In this document: piece after piece, positions 1 through 9,642 of the stretch
How the letters are laid out: every line of letters begins with the position of its first letter
How positions within the stretch are numbered: position 1 is the stretch's first letter
Source of the DNA: Pseudaminobacter soli (ex Zhang et al. 2022)
Lineage (GTDB): Bacteria; Pseudomonadota; Alphaproteobacteria; Rhizobiales; Rhizobiaceae
Assembly: GCF_014595955.1 (NCBI RefSeq)
Contig: NZ_JABVCF010000001.1
Coordinates: 186,001-250,000 of the forward strand
DNA length: 64,000 bases
Direction: 5' to 3'
Made by a program: the position numbers and the translations under genes
Notes under the pieces: model-generated
Told to the model about the DNA's origin: nothing
The model's database searches: none
What the model saw: only the letters and a program-made list of their open reading frames with translations

Positions 1-286
1 TGGGATGTTATAGCCTCGTCGATATTGACAGTTGGCGGCAAGGTCGACCGGGTCGCGGCAACCAGCCAGAATTCTACACCTTCGATACGAAGTTGGCCCA
101 CGCTCGGATACTCGGCAATCTGAGCTACCGATGGCGGGCGATCTCCTTTTTCAACTGGCCGAACGGTTCACGCGGCCCGGTTCCCCGAGCGAGGCCGGAT
201 ACTCTAGGTTTCATCTCGCGCTTTCCCGATCTAGCTCGGATGGACAACCTATCGAAAGCTCACAACTGGCGAGTTCCGCGCCCCGA
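1..286. other. no convincing gene
   Basis: This stretch lies downstream of the stop of the BKACE gene. A plus-strand frame is open from base 3 into the BKACE gene, but its translation matches no family I recognise and it continues as an antisense shadow of a clear gene. I see no ribosome-binding site, hairpin or repeat that would support a feature. It could hold the far end of a gene lying outside the window. Confidence 0.4.
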
Positions 287-1117
287 TCAGGGCCAGATCC
301 ATGCGGCGCGCAGCTCGTCAGCGGTGGCGGCTCGCATCCCGCTGGACGCGATCGCTCCGGCTGCCGCTTCGACCAGCGCCGCATTGGACGGCGCTAGCCC
401 GCCGTCCGGCATACTGAGATTGTTCTCGAAGCCGACGCGTACATGCCCGCCGAACAGCGCGCCGGCGGCCACGCATGCCGCCTCGTAGCGCCCGAACGCG
501 CAGACGCTCCAGTGCGCAAAGCGTGGCATTTCGGGCGCAAGGAACGGCAGTAGGTCGGCCGGCTGCGAGGTCTGCCCGGCGGTGTAGCGGCCGAGGACGT
601 AGAGCACCGGAATGTCGTCGAACGGAATCAGCCCGCGCCGCCGCATCGCGTCCAGACGCATCGCTTCATCCGGTGTGTAAAGGATGATCTGAGGCGCGAC
701 CCGTTCGCTCCTCATCCACGCGAGAAAGCGTGAGAAATCCGCCTCCGACGCCGCGTCCGGCGCAAGCTCGCGCAGCGCCAGGGATGCCGCCTCAGGCCGC
801 ACCTCCCGCACCACCTCCATCTGCGCTGCCCTCTCGTAGATGCCGACTGCCTCGGTAGTGATCTGCACCAACAGCTTGTCGCCGACCGCCGCCTTTATGG
901 CGGCGAGTGTTTCGCGATAGGCGGCTGCGTCGAGCAGGTGCCTGCCCGCCGCGTCGCGCGCATGCACATGGATCATCGCCGCGCCGGCTTCGAGGCACTC
1001 AGCCGCGGTTTCCGCTAGCTCCGCGGCCGTTAGTGGAATCGCCGGATGATCGGTCTTGACCCGCCGCCCGCCGTTCGGCGCGACCGCGATAGCGACGGGG
1101 TGCGGGAAGTCGGGCAT
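287..1117 (-). CDS. BKACE-family beta-keto acid cleavage enzyme (DUF849)
   Basis: About 276 residues. The family (3-keto-5-aminohexanoate cleavage type) condenses a beta-keto acid with acetyl-CoA to give acetoacetate and a new acyl-CoA, using Zn. Seen here: the N-terminal strand with AVAPNGGRR, the metal motif IHVHARD, the mid-barrel LLVQITTEAVG and the late HVRVGFENN segment, in the order expected of the TIM barrel. An ATG 12 codons upstream (1153) would add a poorly conserved leader; I prefer 1117. It is divergent from the RpiR regulator, and the next genes are an aminotransferase and a TAXI-TRAP transporter, so the substrate may be a keto acid made by transamination. The exact substrate cannot be read from the sequence. 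Confidence 0.85.
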   Translation of the reverse strand: MPDFPHPVAIAVAPNGGRRVKTDHPAIPLTAAELAETAAECLEAGAAMIHVHARDAAGRHLLDAAAYRETLAAIKAAVGDKLLVQITTEAVGIYERAAQMEVVREVRPEAASLALRELAPDAASEADFSRFLAWMRSERVAPQIILYTPDEAMRLDAMRRRGLIPFDDIPVLYVLGRYTAGQTSQPADLLPFLAPEMPRFAHWSVCAFGRYEAACVAAGALFGGHVRVGFENNLSMPDGGLAPSNAALVEAAAGAIASSGMRAATADELRAAWIWP

Positions 1118-1207
1118 GCCGGCGGCTCCTATGATACGGATGGATCGCCTCATGACTTACTGAAACGAATGTTGCAAGCGGCTGCATCCGGCGCTAACAC
1201 TGCGTGC

Positions 1208-2092
1208 ATGGATCATCCGCCGCTCGTCGAGGAAATCGTCGGTGCCTTCGACAGTCTGCCGGACCAGCTCCAGGCCGCGGCCCGCTATCTGCTTGATCAT
1301 CCGCACGATGTGGCGCTGCTGTCGATGCGCGAGCAGGCAAGGCAGGCCGGCGTGCAGCCGGCAACGATGACTCGGCTCGCCAAACGCCTCGGCCGCGAAG
1401 GCTACGACGAGATCCGCGCGCTCTACGCCGAAGCTATGCGCGGCGAGTCGGCCGGCTTCGCCGGCAAGGCGGGCGCGCAGGTGGCGCGCCAGAAGCTCAA
1501 CGGCGACCGGGCGCTCGCCTCCGACATGCTGGCGACGCTCGGAGCCCAGGCGGCGAATCTCGCCGAACCGGCCTCGCTCGAGGCGCTGGCAGAGGCGGCG
1601 AAGCGGATCGCCGCGGCGCGCCGCGTCTACTGCCTCGGCCTGCGCTCCAGCCACGCGGTCGCCTGGCATCTCCATTACATCCTTTCGATGATCGGCGATA
1701 AGTCGGTGCTGCTCGATAGTGTCGGCGGCACCGGCGGCGACCGCATCGGCCGCGCCGGCTCGCAGGACCTACTGGTCGCCGCGAGCGTGCGGCCCTATAC
1801 GCGCCAGACGGTCGAGCTGGCCCGCTACGCCGCGGGGCGCGGCGTAGCGGTCGTCGCCATCACCGACAGCCCTGTCGCGCCGCTGGCGCAGGTGGCCGGC
1901 CTCGCCCTCGTTGTCCCGACCGACAGCCCGTCCTTCTTCCACGCCATGGCGCCCGCCTTCATGGTCGCCGAGATCCTCGGCGCGCTGGTCGCCGGACGGG
2001 AAGGCGACGCCGCGCTGGACGCGCTGCAGCGCTTCGACGACCAACTCGCCGCCTTCGGCGTGCACCTGAAATCCCGTGCTCCCAGACCCTGA
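1208..2092 (+). CDS. MurR/RpiR family transcriptional regulator
   Basis: 294 residues. The N-terminal RpiR-type helix-turn-helix covers roughly residues 5-75, including a recognition region QPATMTRLAKRLG. A C-terminal SIS sugar/phosphate-binding domain covers about 115-260 (VYCLGLRSSHAVAW and ITDSPVAPLA). Upstream in-frame Met codons exist (1046, 1169), but the family fold begins at MDHPPLVEE, so 1208 is chosen. It is divergent from the BKACE gene and 21 bases ahead of the aminotransferase gene. It probably controls this catabolic and uptake module. The effector is unknown, and RpiR members in such loci often sense non-sugar ligands. Confidence 0.85.
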   Translation: MDHPPLVEEIVGAFDSLPDQLQAAARYLLDHPHDVALLSMREQARQAGVQPATMTRLAKRLGREGYDEIRALYAEAMRGESAGFAGKAGAQVARQKLNGDRALASDMLATLGAQAANLAEPASLEALAEAAKRIAAARRVYCLGLRSSHAVAWHLHYILSMIGDKSVLLDSVGGTGGDRIGRAGSQDLLVAASVRPYTRQTVELARYAAGRGVAVVAITDSPVAPLAQVAGLALVVPTDSPSFFHAMAPAFMVAEILGALVAGREGDAALDALQRFDDQLAAFGVHLKSRAPRP

Positions 2093-2113
2093 ATCCTCCG
2101 AAAGTCCCCCGCA

Positions 2114-3439
2114 ATGACCCGCATCCTCCACCGCTCCATCCATGCCAAGCTGCCGGTCGCGGTCGCCGGGCGCGGCATTGAGCTCTTCGATGCCGACGGC
2201 AAGGCCTATATTGATGCCTCCGGTGGCGCGGCGGTGTCCTGCCTCGGCCACGGCCATCCAGACGTGATCGCCGCGCTGCACGAGCAACTCGACAGGGTCG
2301 CCTATGCCCATACCGGCTTCTTCACGACGGAGGTGGCCGAGAAGCTGGCCGACCGCCTCGTCCAGGACGCTCCGGAAGGCCTCGATCACGTCTATCTCGT
2401 CAGCGGAGGCTCGGAAGCGATCGAGGCGGCGCTGAAGATGGCGCGGCAGTATTTCGTCGAGAAGGGCGAGCCGAAGCGCCGCCATATCATTGCGCGCAGG
2501 CAGAGCTATCACGGTAATACGCTGGGCGCGCTCGCCGCCGGCGGCAACGAATGGCGCCGCGCGCAGTTCGCGCCGCTGCTGATCGAGACGCACCACATCG
2601 ACCCCTGCTACGCCTACCGCTACCAGCGGCATGGCGAATCCGAGGAGGAATACGGCCTGCGCGCCGCCAACCTTCTAGAAGAAAAGCTTCTGGAACTGGG
2701 GCCAGACGAGGTCATCGCCTTTGTCGCCGAGCCGGTGGTCGGCGCGACCGCCGGCGCGGTGCCGCCCGCGCCCGGCTACTTCCGCCGCATTCGTGAGATC
2801 TGCGACCGCTACGGCGTGCTGTTGATCCTCGACGAGGTGATGTGCGGCATGGGCCGCACCGGCACGCTCTATGCCTGCGAGCAGGACAGCGTCGCGCCCG
2901 ACCTCGTAGTCATCGCCAAGGGGCTCGGCGGCGGCTACCAGCCGATCGGCGCGGTGCTTCTTGCGGCGAAGATTTTCGAGGCGTTCGCCGGCGGCTCCGG
3001 CTTCTTCCAGCACGGCCACACCTATATGGGCCACCCGATGGCCGCGGCGGCGGCACTCGCCGTGCAGGAGGTGATCCGCCGCGACGACCTGCTGGCCAAT
3101 ATTCGCGCCATGGGCGACCGCCTGGACGAGCGGCTGCGCCAGCGCTTCGGCAACCACCACCATGTCGGCGACATCCGCGGCCGCGGCCTGTTCCGCGGCG
3201 TCGAACTGGTCGCCGACCGCGCCACCAAGGAGCCTTTCGACCCGAAGCTGAAGCTCAACGCCCGCATCAAGCGCGAGGCGATGGCCCGCGGGCTTATGGT
3301 CTACCCGATGGGCGGAACCATCGACGGCGTGCGCGGCGACCATATTCTGCTGGCGCCCCCGTTTATCGTCGAGGAGCGCGACATCGACGAGATCGTGTCG
3401 CGGCTGGGGGAAGCGGTCGACGCGGCGTTTGCCGCGTAA
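2114..3439 (+). CDS. class III PLP-dependent aminotransferase
   Basis: 441 residues, full length for aspartate aminotransferase-fold class III enzymes. Seen: SGGSEAIEAA (about 97-106), which binds the PLP phosphate; the LDEV motif with Asp240; and VVIAKGLGGGYQPIGA, in which Lys269 is the predicted Schiff-base lysine. It follows rpiR by 21 bases and precedes a TAXI-TRAP transporter by 84 bases, so it is probably co-transcribed with them. Together with BKACE this suggests an imported amino compound is transaminated to a keto acid that BKACE then cleaves. Omega-amino acid or beta-amino acid substrates are possible; the sequence alone does not decide. Confidence 0.88.
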   Translation: MTRILHRSIHAKLPVAVAGRGIELFDADGKAYIDASGGAAVSCLGHGHPDVIAALHEQLDRVAYAHTGFFTTEVAEKLADRLVQDAPEGLDHVYLVSGGSEAIEAALKMARQYFVEKGEPKRRHIIARRQSYHGNTLGALAAGGNEWRRAQFAPLLIETHHIDPCYAYRYQRHGESEEEYGLRAANLLEEKLLELGPDEVIAFVAEPVVGATAGAVPPAPGYFRRIREICDRYGVLLILDEVMCGMGRTGTLYACEQDSVAPDLVVIAKGLGGGYQPIGAVLLAAKIFEAFAGGSGFFQHGHTYMGHPMAAAAALAVQEVIRRDDLLANIRAMGDRLDERLRQRFGNHHHVGDIRGRGLFRGVELVADRATKEPFDPKLKLNARIKREAMARGLMVYPMGGTIDGVRGDHILLAPPFIVEERDIDEIVSRLGEAVDAAFAA

Positions 3440-3523
3440 GTTCGCCTGGACGGGTTTTCAGCACGGAAGGCCCGGCCTATCGTCAACCAACCCGCAAGGG
3501 ACCGTGCAAATGGGAGTTAGCAT

Positions 3524-4495
3524 ATGAAACGCATCATCGGCCTTGGCATCGCAGCGGCGTTCGGCGCCGCGCTATCGACAGGCGTCGCCTCGGCGCAGCA
3601 GCAGTTCGTCACCATCGGCACCGGCGGCGTCACCGGCGTCTACTACGCCGCGGGCGGCGCCATCTGCCGGCTGCTCAATAAGGACCGCAAGACGCACGGC
3701 ATCCGCTGCTCGGTTGAATCGACCGGCGGCTCTGCCTACAACGTCAACACCATCAAGGAGGGCGAACTTGACTTCGGCATGGCGCAGTCCGACGTCCAGT
3801 ACAACGCCTATAAGGGAGCGGAACAGTTCAAGGATGGCGGCGCCCATTCCGATCTGCGCGCTGTCTTTTCCGTCCATCCCGAGCCGTTCACCGTAGTTGC
3901 CCATCCCAACGCAGGCGTGACCAAGTTCGAGGACTTCAAGGGCAAGCGCTTCAACGTCGGCAATCCCGGTTCCGGCACTCGCGCCTCGATGGAGCGTCTG
4001 CTGTCGGCGATGGACTGGACGCTCGCCGACTTCTCGCTGGCATCCGAACTGAAGGCCGACGAGCACGGCCCGGCGGTCTGCGATGGCAAGATCGACGGCT
4101 TCTTCTACGGTGTCGGCCATCCGTCGGCCAACATCCAGGATCCGACCACGACCTGCGGCGCCAAGCTCGTCCCGCTGACCGGCGAGGTCGTCGACAAGTT
4201 GGTCGCCGACAACCCGTACTATGCGAAGGTGGCTATCCCAGGCGGCCTCTATAACGCGAACCCGGACGACACCGAGACCTTCGGCGTGCTGGCCACGCTG
4301 GTCGCCTCGGCCAATGTGCCGGAGGAGAGCGTTTACCAGTTGGTCAAGGCGGTGTTCGACAATTTCGACGAGTTCAAGTCGCTCCACCCGGCCTTCGCCA
4401 ATCTCGAGCCTGAGAAGATGGTGACCGACGGCAATTCGGCCCCGCTGCATCCGGGCGCCGAAAAGTACTACAAGGAAAAGGGCTGGCTGAAGTAA
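3524..4495 (+). CDS. TAXI-family TRAP transporter solute-binding protein
   Basis: 323 residues. It starts with a Sec signal peptide (KR, a hydrophobic stretch, then ASAQQQ with cleavage after residue 24 or so). The mature part has the TAXI hallmarks [16 protein letters not shown] near the N-terminus, [12 protein letters not shown] and the GNPGSGTR loop. It captures the substrate in the periplasm and delivers it to the membrane protein encoded 134 bases downstream. A good Shine-Dalgarno (GGGAGT) sits ahead of the ATG. TAXI proteins bind small acids such as glutamate or related carboxylates in characterised cases; the ligand here is unknown. Confidence 0.92.
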   Translation: MKRIIGLGIAAAFGAALSTGVASAQQQFVTIGTGGVTGVYYAAGGAICRLLNKDRKTHGIRCSVESTGGSAYNVNTIKEGELDFGMAQSDVQYNAYKGAEQFKDGGAHSDLRAVFSVHPEPFTVVAHPNAGVTKFEDFKGKRFNVGNPGSGTRASMERLLSAMDWTLADFSLASELKADEHGPAVCDGKIDGFFYGVGHPSANIQDPTTTCGAKLVPLTGEVVDKLVADNPYYAKVAIPGGLYNANPDDTETFGVLATLVASANVPEESVYQLVKAVFDNFDEFKSLHPAFANLEPEKMVTDGNSAPLHPGAEKYYKEKGWLK

Positions 4496-4509
4496 CCGGC
4501 TCGCACTCG

Positions 4510-4540
4510 AGGGCGACGTTGCACGCTGCATCGTCGCCCT
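4510..4540 (+). terminator. intercistronic hairpin, probable partial terminator
   Basis: A perfect 9-bp stem pairs 4510-4518 with 4532-4540. The 13-base loop can itself pair through TGCA/TGCA, and TTCTTT follows. It lies 14 bases after the TAXI binding-protein stop and before the TRAP permease. This placement fits attenuation that keeps binding protein in excess over permease. Confidence 0.75.
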
Positions 4541-4629
4541 TTCTTTGTGCCTGGAAAGGCGGGCCGGCGGTGGAGGGAACTGCGCGGTCGCGAAGACAAA
4601 AAAGAAGCTGAATGCCGAAGGGGGGCGCC

Positions 4630-7224
4630 ATGAGCGAAGTCAAGCAAGCCACGTCAGAGGTCGACCTCGAGCAACTGGTCGCCGAGGCCGACACAGGCGG
4701 GCGGCGCGCCGCCGGCCTGACAGGGCAGGTTCTGCTGTGGGTGGCGGTCTCCTGGTCGCTGTTCCAGCTCTGGTACGCCTCGCCGCTGCCCTTCATTGTC
4801 GGCTTCGGCGTCCTTAACGACACCGAGGCGCGCGCCATTCACCTCGGGTTCGGCATATTCCTGGCTTTCGTCGCCTATCCGGCGTTCAAGACTTCATCGC
4901 GCAAAAGAGTGCCGGTTCTGGACTGGGTCTTCGCGCTGGCCGGTGCGTTTGCCGGCTCATATCTCTTCCTTTTCTACGACCAACTCGCCTTGCGGCCCGG
5001 CCAGCCCACGACGCTGGATCTGGTCACCGGCACCATCGGCATCATCCTGCTGCTGGAGGCCACGCGCCGATCCCTCGGCATTCCGATGGTCATCGTCGCC
5101 ACGGTGTTCATCTTCTACACTTTCGCCGGCCAATACATGCCGGAAGTGATCCAGCATCGCGGCGCGTCACTCAACAAGTTCCTCAATCACCAGTGGCTGA
5201 CCACCGAGGGCGTTTTCGGCATTGCACTCGGCGTCTCGACAAGCTTCGTCTTCCTGTTCGTGCTGTTTGGCACGCTGCTGGAGAAGGCCGGCGCCGGCAA
5301 CTGGATGATGCAGCTTTCGATCGCGCTGCTGGGCCACATGCGCGGCGGACCGGCCAAGGTGGCGGTCGTTTCCTCCGCGCTCAATGGCGTCGTCTCCGGC
5401 TCGTCGGTGTCGAACGTCGTCACCGGCGGCATCTTCACCATCCCGCTGATGAAGCGTACTGGCCTTTCCGGCGTAAAGGCCGGCGCCATCGAGGCCTCGG
5501 CTTCGATCAACGGGCAGATCATGCCGCCGGTCATGGGCGCCGCCGCCTTCCTGATGGTCGAATATGTCGGCATACCCTATTCCGAGATCGTCAAGCACGC
5601 GCTCCTGCCGGCGCTGTTTTCCTATTTCGCGCTGCTCTATATCGTCCACCTTGAGGCGGTGAAGATCGGTGCCAAGGGCATCCCCGCCCAGCCTCGACCC
5701 GCGCAGGAACGGCTGATGCGCTGGGGTCTGGGCCTCTCCGGCAGCGTCGTCGTGATGGGCGCGCTCTACTACGGCATATTCGCCGTGCAGGCCGCCTTCG
5801 GTAGTGCTGCGCCGACGCTCCTGGTCATCCTCGGCGCCGCTCTCTATGTCGCCGCGGTCTGGTACTCCTCGCGCTATCCGGATCTGGAGATGGACGATCC
5901 GAACGCGCCGATACTACATCTGCCCCGCGCTTGGGACGTGACGCGCACCGGACTGGACTTCCTGATCCCCATCGGGGTGCTGCTCTGGTGCCTGATGGTC
6001 GAGCAGTTGTCGCCGGGGCTGTCCGCATTCTGGGGCACGGTTTCGATCCTCGGCATCGTCATGACCCGTCGGATACTGATGGCGCTGTTCCGCCGGCAGG
6101 ACATGATGGCCGCCTCGCGCGCCACCTTTGACGACGTCGTCGACGGGCTGGCCCTCGGCGCGCGCAACATGATCGGCATCGCGGTTGCGACCGCGACCGC
6201 CGGCATCGTGGTCGGAACCATCACGCTTACCGGCCTCGGCCTGATGATGACGGAACTGGTCGAGTTCATTTCCGGCGGCAATGTCATCGTCATGCTGCTC
6301 ATGGTCGCCGCCATCAGTCTGGTGCTCGGACTGGGCATCCCGACGACCGCCAACTACATTCTGGTCGCGTCGCTGATGGCGCCGGTTGTCGTGGAGTTGG
6401 CGGCGCAGAACGGCCTCGCCATTCCGTTGATCGCCGTCCACCTCTTCGTCTTCTATTTCGGCATCATGGCCGACATCACCCCGCCCGTGGGCTTGGCCGG
6501 CTTCGCGGCGGCGGCGATCTCGCGCGAGGACCCGATCGCCACGAGCTTCCAGGGCGCGCTCTATTCGCTGCGCACGGCGATCCTGCCCTTCGTCTTCATT
6601 TTCAACCCGACCATGCTGCTGATAGGTGTGGAGGGTTGGGGAGACCTGATCTGGAACTCCTTGATCTCGCTTGCCGCCATCCTGCTGTTCTCCGCCGCGA
6701 CCATGAACTGGTTCGTGACGAAGAGCCGGCTGTGGGAAAGCGGGGTCCTGCTGCTCGTGTGCTTCACCTTGTTCCGCCCCGACTGGTGGGTGAATCAGGT
6801 CGCGCCGCCCTACGAGGAGCGGCCCGCTTCCGAGTTCGTGGCGACGATCGCCGGAGCCCCGCAAGGGGCGCGCGTCAACTTCGTCGTCGAAGGCATAGAC
6901 CTGATGGGCGACGACGTGCGGAAGACGGTCAACATGCCGCTCCGCGCGCCGGGCGAGCCGCTGGAGCGGCTGCGCGACCTCGGTCTGACGCTGATGCCGG
7001 AGGGCGACGAACTGACAATCACCAACGTTGCTTTCGGCTCCTACGCCAAGCGCATCGGTCTCGACGTCGGCTATAAGGTGGTCGGGGTGCTGAAGAAGGC
7101 TGATCAGCCGTCGACGCTAATCCCCGTCGCCATTGCGCTGGCCTTGACGGGCGGAATCGCAGGCCTGCAGTACATGCGGTTCCGGAATGCCGGTGGATGC
7201 CACTTCGAAAAGGTGAAGGCGTAG
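4630..7224 (+). CDS. TRAP transporter fused permease (DctQM plus DUF3394)
   Basis: 864 residues. The membrane partner of the TAXI protein couples substrate import to an ion gradient. The N-terminal part (about 25-170) has four hydrophobic helices of DctQ type. The middle (about 180-690) is the DctM large subunit with the loops GSSVSNVVTGG, SASINGQIMPPVMGA and LGLGIPTTANYI. The tail after about 720 is a soluble DUF3394-type domain. Start 4630 is preferred over an ATG at 4612 because an AAGGGGGG ribosome site lies about six bases ahead. The Q-M fusion plus DUF3394 is the usual architecture of the TAXI class. Confidence 0.93.
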   Translation: MSEVKQATSEVDLEQLVAEADTGGRRAAGLTGQVLLWVAVSWSLFQLWYASPLPFIVGFGVLNDTEARAIHLGFGIFLAFVAYPAFKTSSRKRVPVLDWVFALAGAFAGSYLFLFYDQLALRPGQPTTLDLVTGTIGIILLLEATRRSLGIPMVIVATVFIFYTFAGQYMPEVIQHRGASLNKFLNHQWLTTEGVFGIALGVSTSFVFLFVLFGTLLEKAGAGNWMMQLSIALLGHMRGGPAKVAVVSSALNGVVSGSSVSNVVTGGIFTIPLMKRTGLSGVKAGAIEASASINGQIMPPVMGAAAFLMVEYVGIPYSEIVKHALLPALFSYFALLYIVHLEAVKIGAKGIPAQPRPAQERLMRWGLGLSGSVVVMGALYYGIFAVQAAFGSAAPTLLVILGAALYVAAVWYSSRYPDLEMDDPNAPILHLPRAWDVTRTGLDFLIPIGVLLWCLMVEQLSPGLSAFWGTVSILGIVMTRRILMALFRRQDMMAASRATFDDVVDGLALGARNMIGIAVATATAGIVVGTITLTGLGLMMTELVEFISGGNVIVMLLMVAAISLVLGLGIPTTANYILVASLMAPVVVELAAQNGLAIPLIAVHLFVFYFGIMADITPPVGLAGFAAAAISREDPIATSFQGALYSLRTAILPFVFIFNPTMLLIGVEGWGDLIWNSLISLAAILLFSAATMNWFVTKSRLWESGVLLLVCFTLFRPDWWVNQVAPPYEERPASEFVATIAGAPQGARVNFVVEGIDLMGDDVRKTVNMPLRAPGEPLERLRDLGLTLMPEGDELTITNVAFGSYAKRIGLDVGYKVVGVLKKADQPSTLIPVAIALALTGGIAGLQYMRFRNAGGCHFEKVKA

Positions 7225-7545
7225 CCAGAGGGATACGCCAAAGCCTCATGGTTTGAAGCGATATCAGGTTCGCCTTCATTGCGAAGCACCGGGACATCTG
7301 GCCGGTGGCATGGCTTTGCGAAGCGCCGGATGTGTCCCGCTCAGGCTTCCATACCTGCATCGCTCAAATGCAGCCGGTCTCCTAACATGACTTCAACCCT
7401 AGCCAATCCGCCGTAGTTTGGCGTCTTGTGAAACCTATCGTTCGATAGAGGAGCAGCGTTGCGCGAGATGTTGCCTCTTCACCGTGAACAAGGCTAGCGA
7501 CCCGTTCGTGGCCGCCTAACGCATCGTCATCCCGCCGCCGCCTCG
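7225..7545. other. intergenic region between convergent genes
   Basis: This is 321 bases between the TRAP permease and the end of recQ. Open frames here are antisense tails of the permease or have no family resemblance. I found no strong terminator hairpin and no repeat. Confidence 0.5.
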
Positions 7546-9345
7546 TCATGCGTGCTCGGCTATCACCGCGAGGAAGGCGGGGCCGTAGCGTTCGAGCTTG
7601 GCTTCGCCGACACCGGGCACGTTCGCCATCTCGGCGCGCGACGCGGGTCGCACCGCCGCCAGTTCGATCAGGGTCTTGTCGTGGAAAATCACATAGGGTG
7701 GCACGTTCTGCGCGCGCGCCATTTCCGTGCGCTTCCGCCGCAATGCCTGGAACAGATCATGGTCCGCCTCGGTGACGGCAGGCTGCGCGGTGCTGCGCGC
7801 TACCTTGCCGCGCCGGGCGCGCGCTGGCGCCGGCACGCGCAGCATCAGCGCCGGCTTGTCGCGCAGGAAGTCACGGCCGGCGGGCGCGATCGCTAGGCCG
7901 CCATGGCCGGCGAAGTCGACGTCGACGAGGCGCAGCGCGATCAGCTGGCGCAGGATCGCCCGCCATGTGCGGTTGTCGTGCTCTCTCCCGATGCCGAAGG
8001 TGGAGATGCGGTCATGGCCGAACTGGGCGATGCGCTCGTTTTCCACGCCCAGCAGCACGTCGACAATATAGGCTTGCCCGAAACGCTCGCCGGTGCGGTA
8101 GATGCACGACAGCGCCTTTTGCGCCGCAATGGCGCCGTCGAACAATTTTGGCGGCTCCGCGCAGGTGTCACAATTGCCGCACGGTTCGCAATCGTCGCCG
8201 AAATAGGACAGCAGAACCTGTCGGCGGCAGCCCGCCGTCTCAGCCAGTCCCAGCAGCGCTTCGAGTTTCTGCCGCTCCATGCGCTTGCGCTGTTCGGGCG
8301 CCTCCGACTCCTCGATGAAGCGGCTGCGCAGCGCGATATCCTCGTAGCCGTAGAGCATCAGGGTATCGGATGGCAGGCCGTCGCGCCCAGCGCGACCGGT
8401 CTCCTGGTAATAGGCCTCGATGCTGCCCGGCAGGTCGATATGGGCGACGAAGCGCACGTCCGGCTTGTCGATGCCCATGCCGAAGGCGACAGTGGCGACC
8501 ATGATGACTGCCTCGCCATGCTGGAAGCGCAACTGGTTGGCCTCGCGCGCCGCCTTGTCCATGCCGGCGTGATAGGCGAGCGCGTCATAGCCGAGGCCCT
8601 GGAGCCAGGTGGCAGTTTCCTCGGTCCGGCGTTTCGACAGGCAGTAGACGATACCGCTCTCGCCATCGTAGCGCTTGAGGAATTCCCTGAGCTGCGCGCG
8701 CGGATTGTCCTTTTCCTCGATGGCGTAGCGGATGTTGGGACGGTCGAAACCGGCGATGAAGGCATCGGCGTCGTCGATGGCGAGATGCGACAGGATTTCG
8801 GCACGCGTCGGTTCGTCGGCCGTGGCCGTCAGCGCCATGCGCGGCGTGCCGGCAAAGCGCGCCACGACCGCGTCGAGCTGGCGATAGGACAGACGGAAAT
8901 CGTGCCCCCATTGCGACAGGCAGTGCGCCTCGTCGATGGCGATCAGCGACAGCTTCACACCATCCAGCAGCTCCAGCACGTCCGGCCGCAGCAGTGTTTC
9001 GGGTGCGACATAGAGAAGGTCGAGCGCGCCGGCGCGGATATCGCGCCACAGGATGCGGCGCTCATCGGGCGAAAGATCGGAGTTGAGGCCCGCCGCCCTC
9101 ACCCCTGCCTGCCTGAGCGCCGTCACCTGATCGGCCATCAGCGCCAGGAGCGGCGACACGACGAGCCCCATGCCGGGACGAACGATCGCGGGAATCTGGT
9201 AGCAGAGCGACTTGCCGCCGCCTGTCGGCATCAGCACGAAGGCGTTGTTGCCGGCAATGACATGCTCGACGATGCGCGCCTGCGGTCCCCGGAACGCATC
9301 ATACCCATAAACGGTCTTGAGGATTTCGAGGGCGGTGGCGGTCAT
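7546..9345 (-). CDS. recQ: ATP-dependent DNA helicase RecQ
   Basis: 599 residues; a 3'-5' helicase of recombination repair. Seen in order: motif 0/I (FRGPQ; PTGGGKSLCYQIP, about 40-52), the DEAH box with the RecQ aromatic-rich loop IDEAHCLSQWGHDFR, the helicase C-terminal motifs (YHAGMD; ATVAFGMGIDKPDVRFV; QETGRAGRDG), the four-cysteine zinc element around CEPCGNCDTC, a winged-helix RQC region, and a C-terminal HRDC domain ending in VPGVGEAKLERYG. A GTG at 9357 would add four residues; ATG at 9345 fits the family start MTATALEIL. It appears to be a single-gene unit and its tail faces the TRAP operon. Confidence 0.96.
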   Translation of the reverse strand: MTATALEILKTVYGYDAFRGPQARIVEHVIAGNNAFVLMPTGGGKSLCYQIPAIVRPGMGLVVSPLLALMADQVTALRQAGVRAAGLNSDLSPDERRILWRDIRAGALDLLYVAPETLLRPDVLELLDGVKLSLIAIDEAHCLSQWGHDFRLSYRQLDAVVARFAGTPRMALTATADEPTRAEILSHLAIDDADAFIAGFDRPNIRYAIEEKDNPRAQLREFLKRYDGESGIVYCLSKRRTEETATWLQGLGYDALAYHAGMDKAAREANQLRFQHGEAVIMVATVAFGMGIDKPDVRFVAHIDLPGSIEAYYQETGRAGRDGLPSDTLMLYGYEDIALRSRFIEESEAPEQRKRMERQKLEALLGLAETAGCRRQVLLSYFGDDCEPCGNCDTCAEPPKLFDGAIAAQKALSCIYRTGERFGQAYIVDVLLGVENERIAQFGHDRISTFGIGREHDNRTWRAILRQLIALRLVDVDFAGHGGLAIAPAGRDFLRDKPALMLRVPAPARARRGKVARSTAQPAVTEADHDLFQALRRKRTEMARAQNVPPYVIFHDKTLIELAAVRPASRAEMANVPGVGEAKLERYGPAFLAVIAEHA

Positions 9346-9378
9346 CGGCGGCAGCACGGAGAATCATGGAGACGTCCC

Positions 9379-9634
9379 TCATAGCAGCTTCGCCGAGATC
9401 GCGATTGTGATGCGCCTTTCCGTCCGTTCCCTTTGCAACGGGTCCTCGGTGTGCTGTGCGCCAAGGCCGCCCTACATGCTGGCCGAACGTGAAGCCGGTG
9501 AGAAACAGAAGGGCGACCGCGATGACGTTCGACACCCTGAGCGCGAGGACAGCATCGTCAAGGAGAAGGAACGGCGGAACCACAGGAAACAGGCACAGGA
9601 AAACGAGGAGGAGCATTGACGTGATGACACCCAA
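9379..9634 (-). pseudogene. decayed C-terminal fragment resembling a VIT/CCC1-family membrane protein
   Basis: A frame reading GVITSMLLLV, FPVVPPFLL, DDAVLALRVSN and AVALLFLTGFTFG resembles the penultimate helices of VIT/CCC1-type transporters as I remember them. It begins inside the GntR 3' end with no plausible start codon. After GRPWRT it loses hydrophobic character, whereas a neighbouring frame ends RRITIAISAKLL followed by a stop at 9379-9381, which looks like the expected last helix. I read this as a truncated and frameshifted remnant between recQ and the GntR gene. The family match is from memory and should be tested. Confidence 0.4.
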
Positions 9635-9642
9635 TGCTGCCC

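Noticed and set aside
3-488. Open plus-strand frame at the window start
   Set aside because: It runs antisense through the 3' half of the BKACE gene and shows no known domain.
7903-9384. A 493-codon plus-strand open frame opposite recQ
   Set aside because: It is the antisense shadow of an unmistakable RecQ helicase in GC-rich DNA and its translation has no family features.
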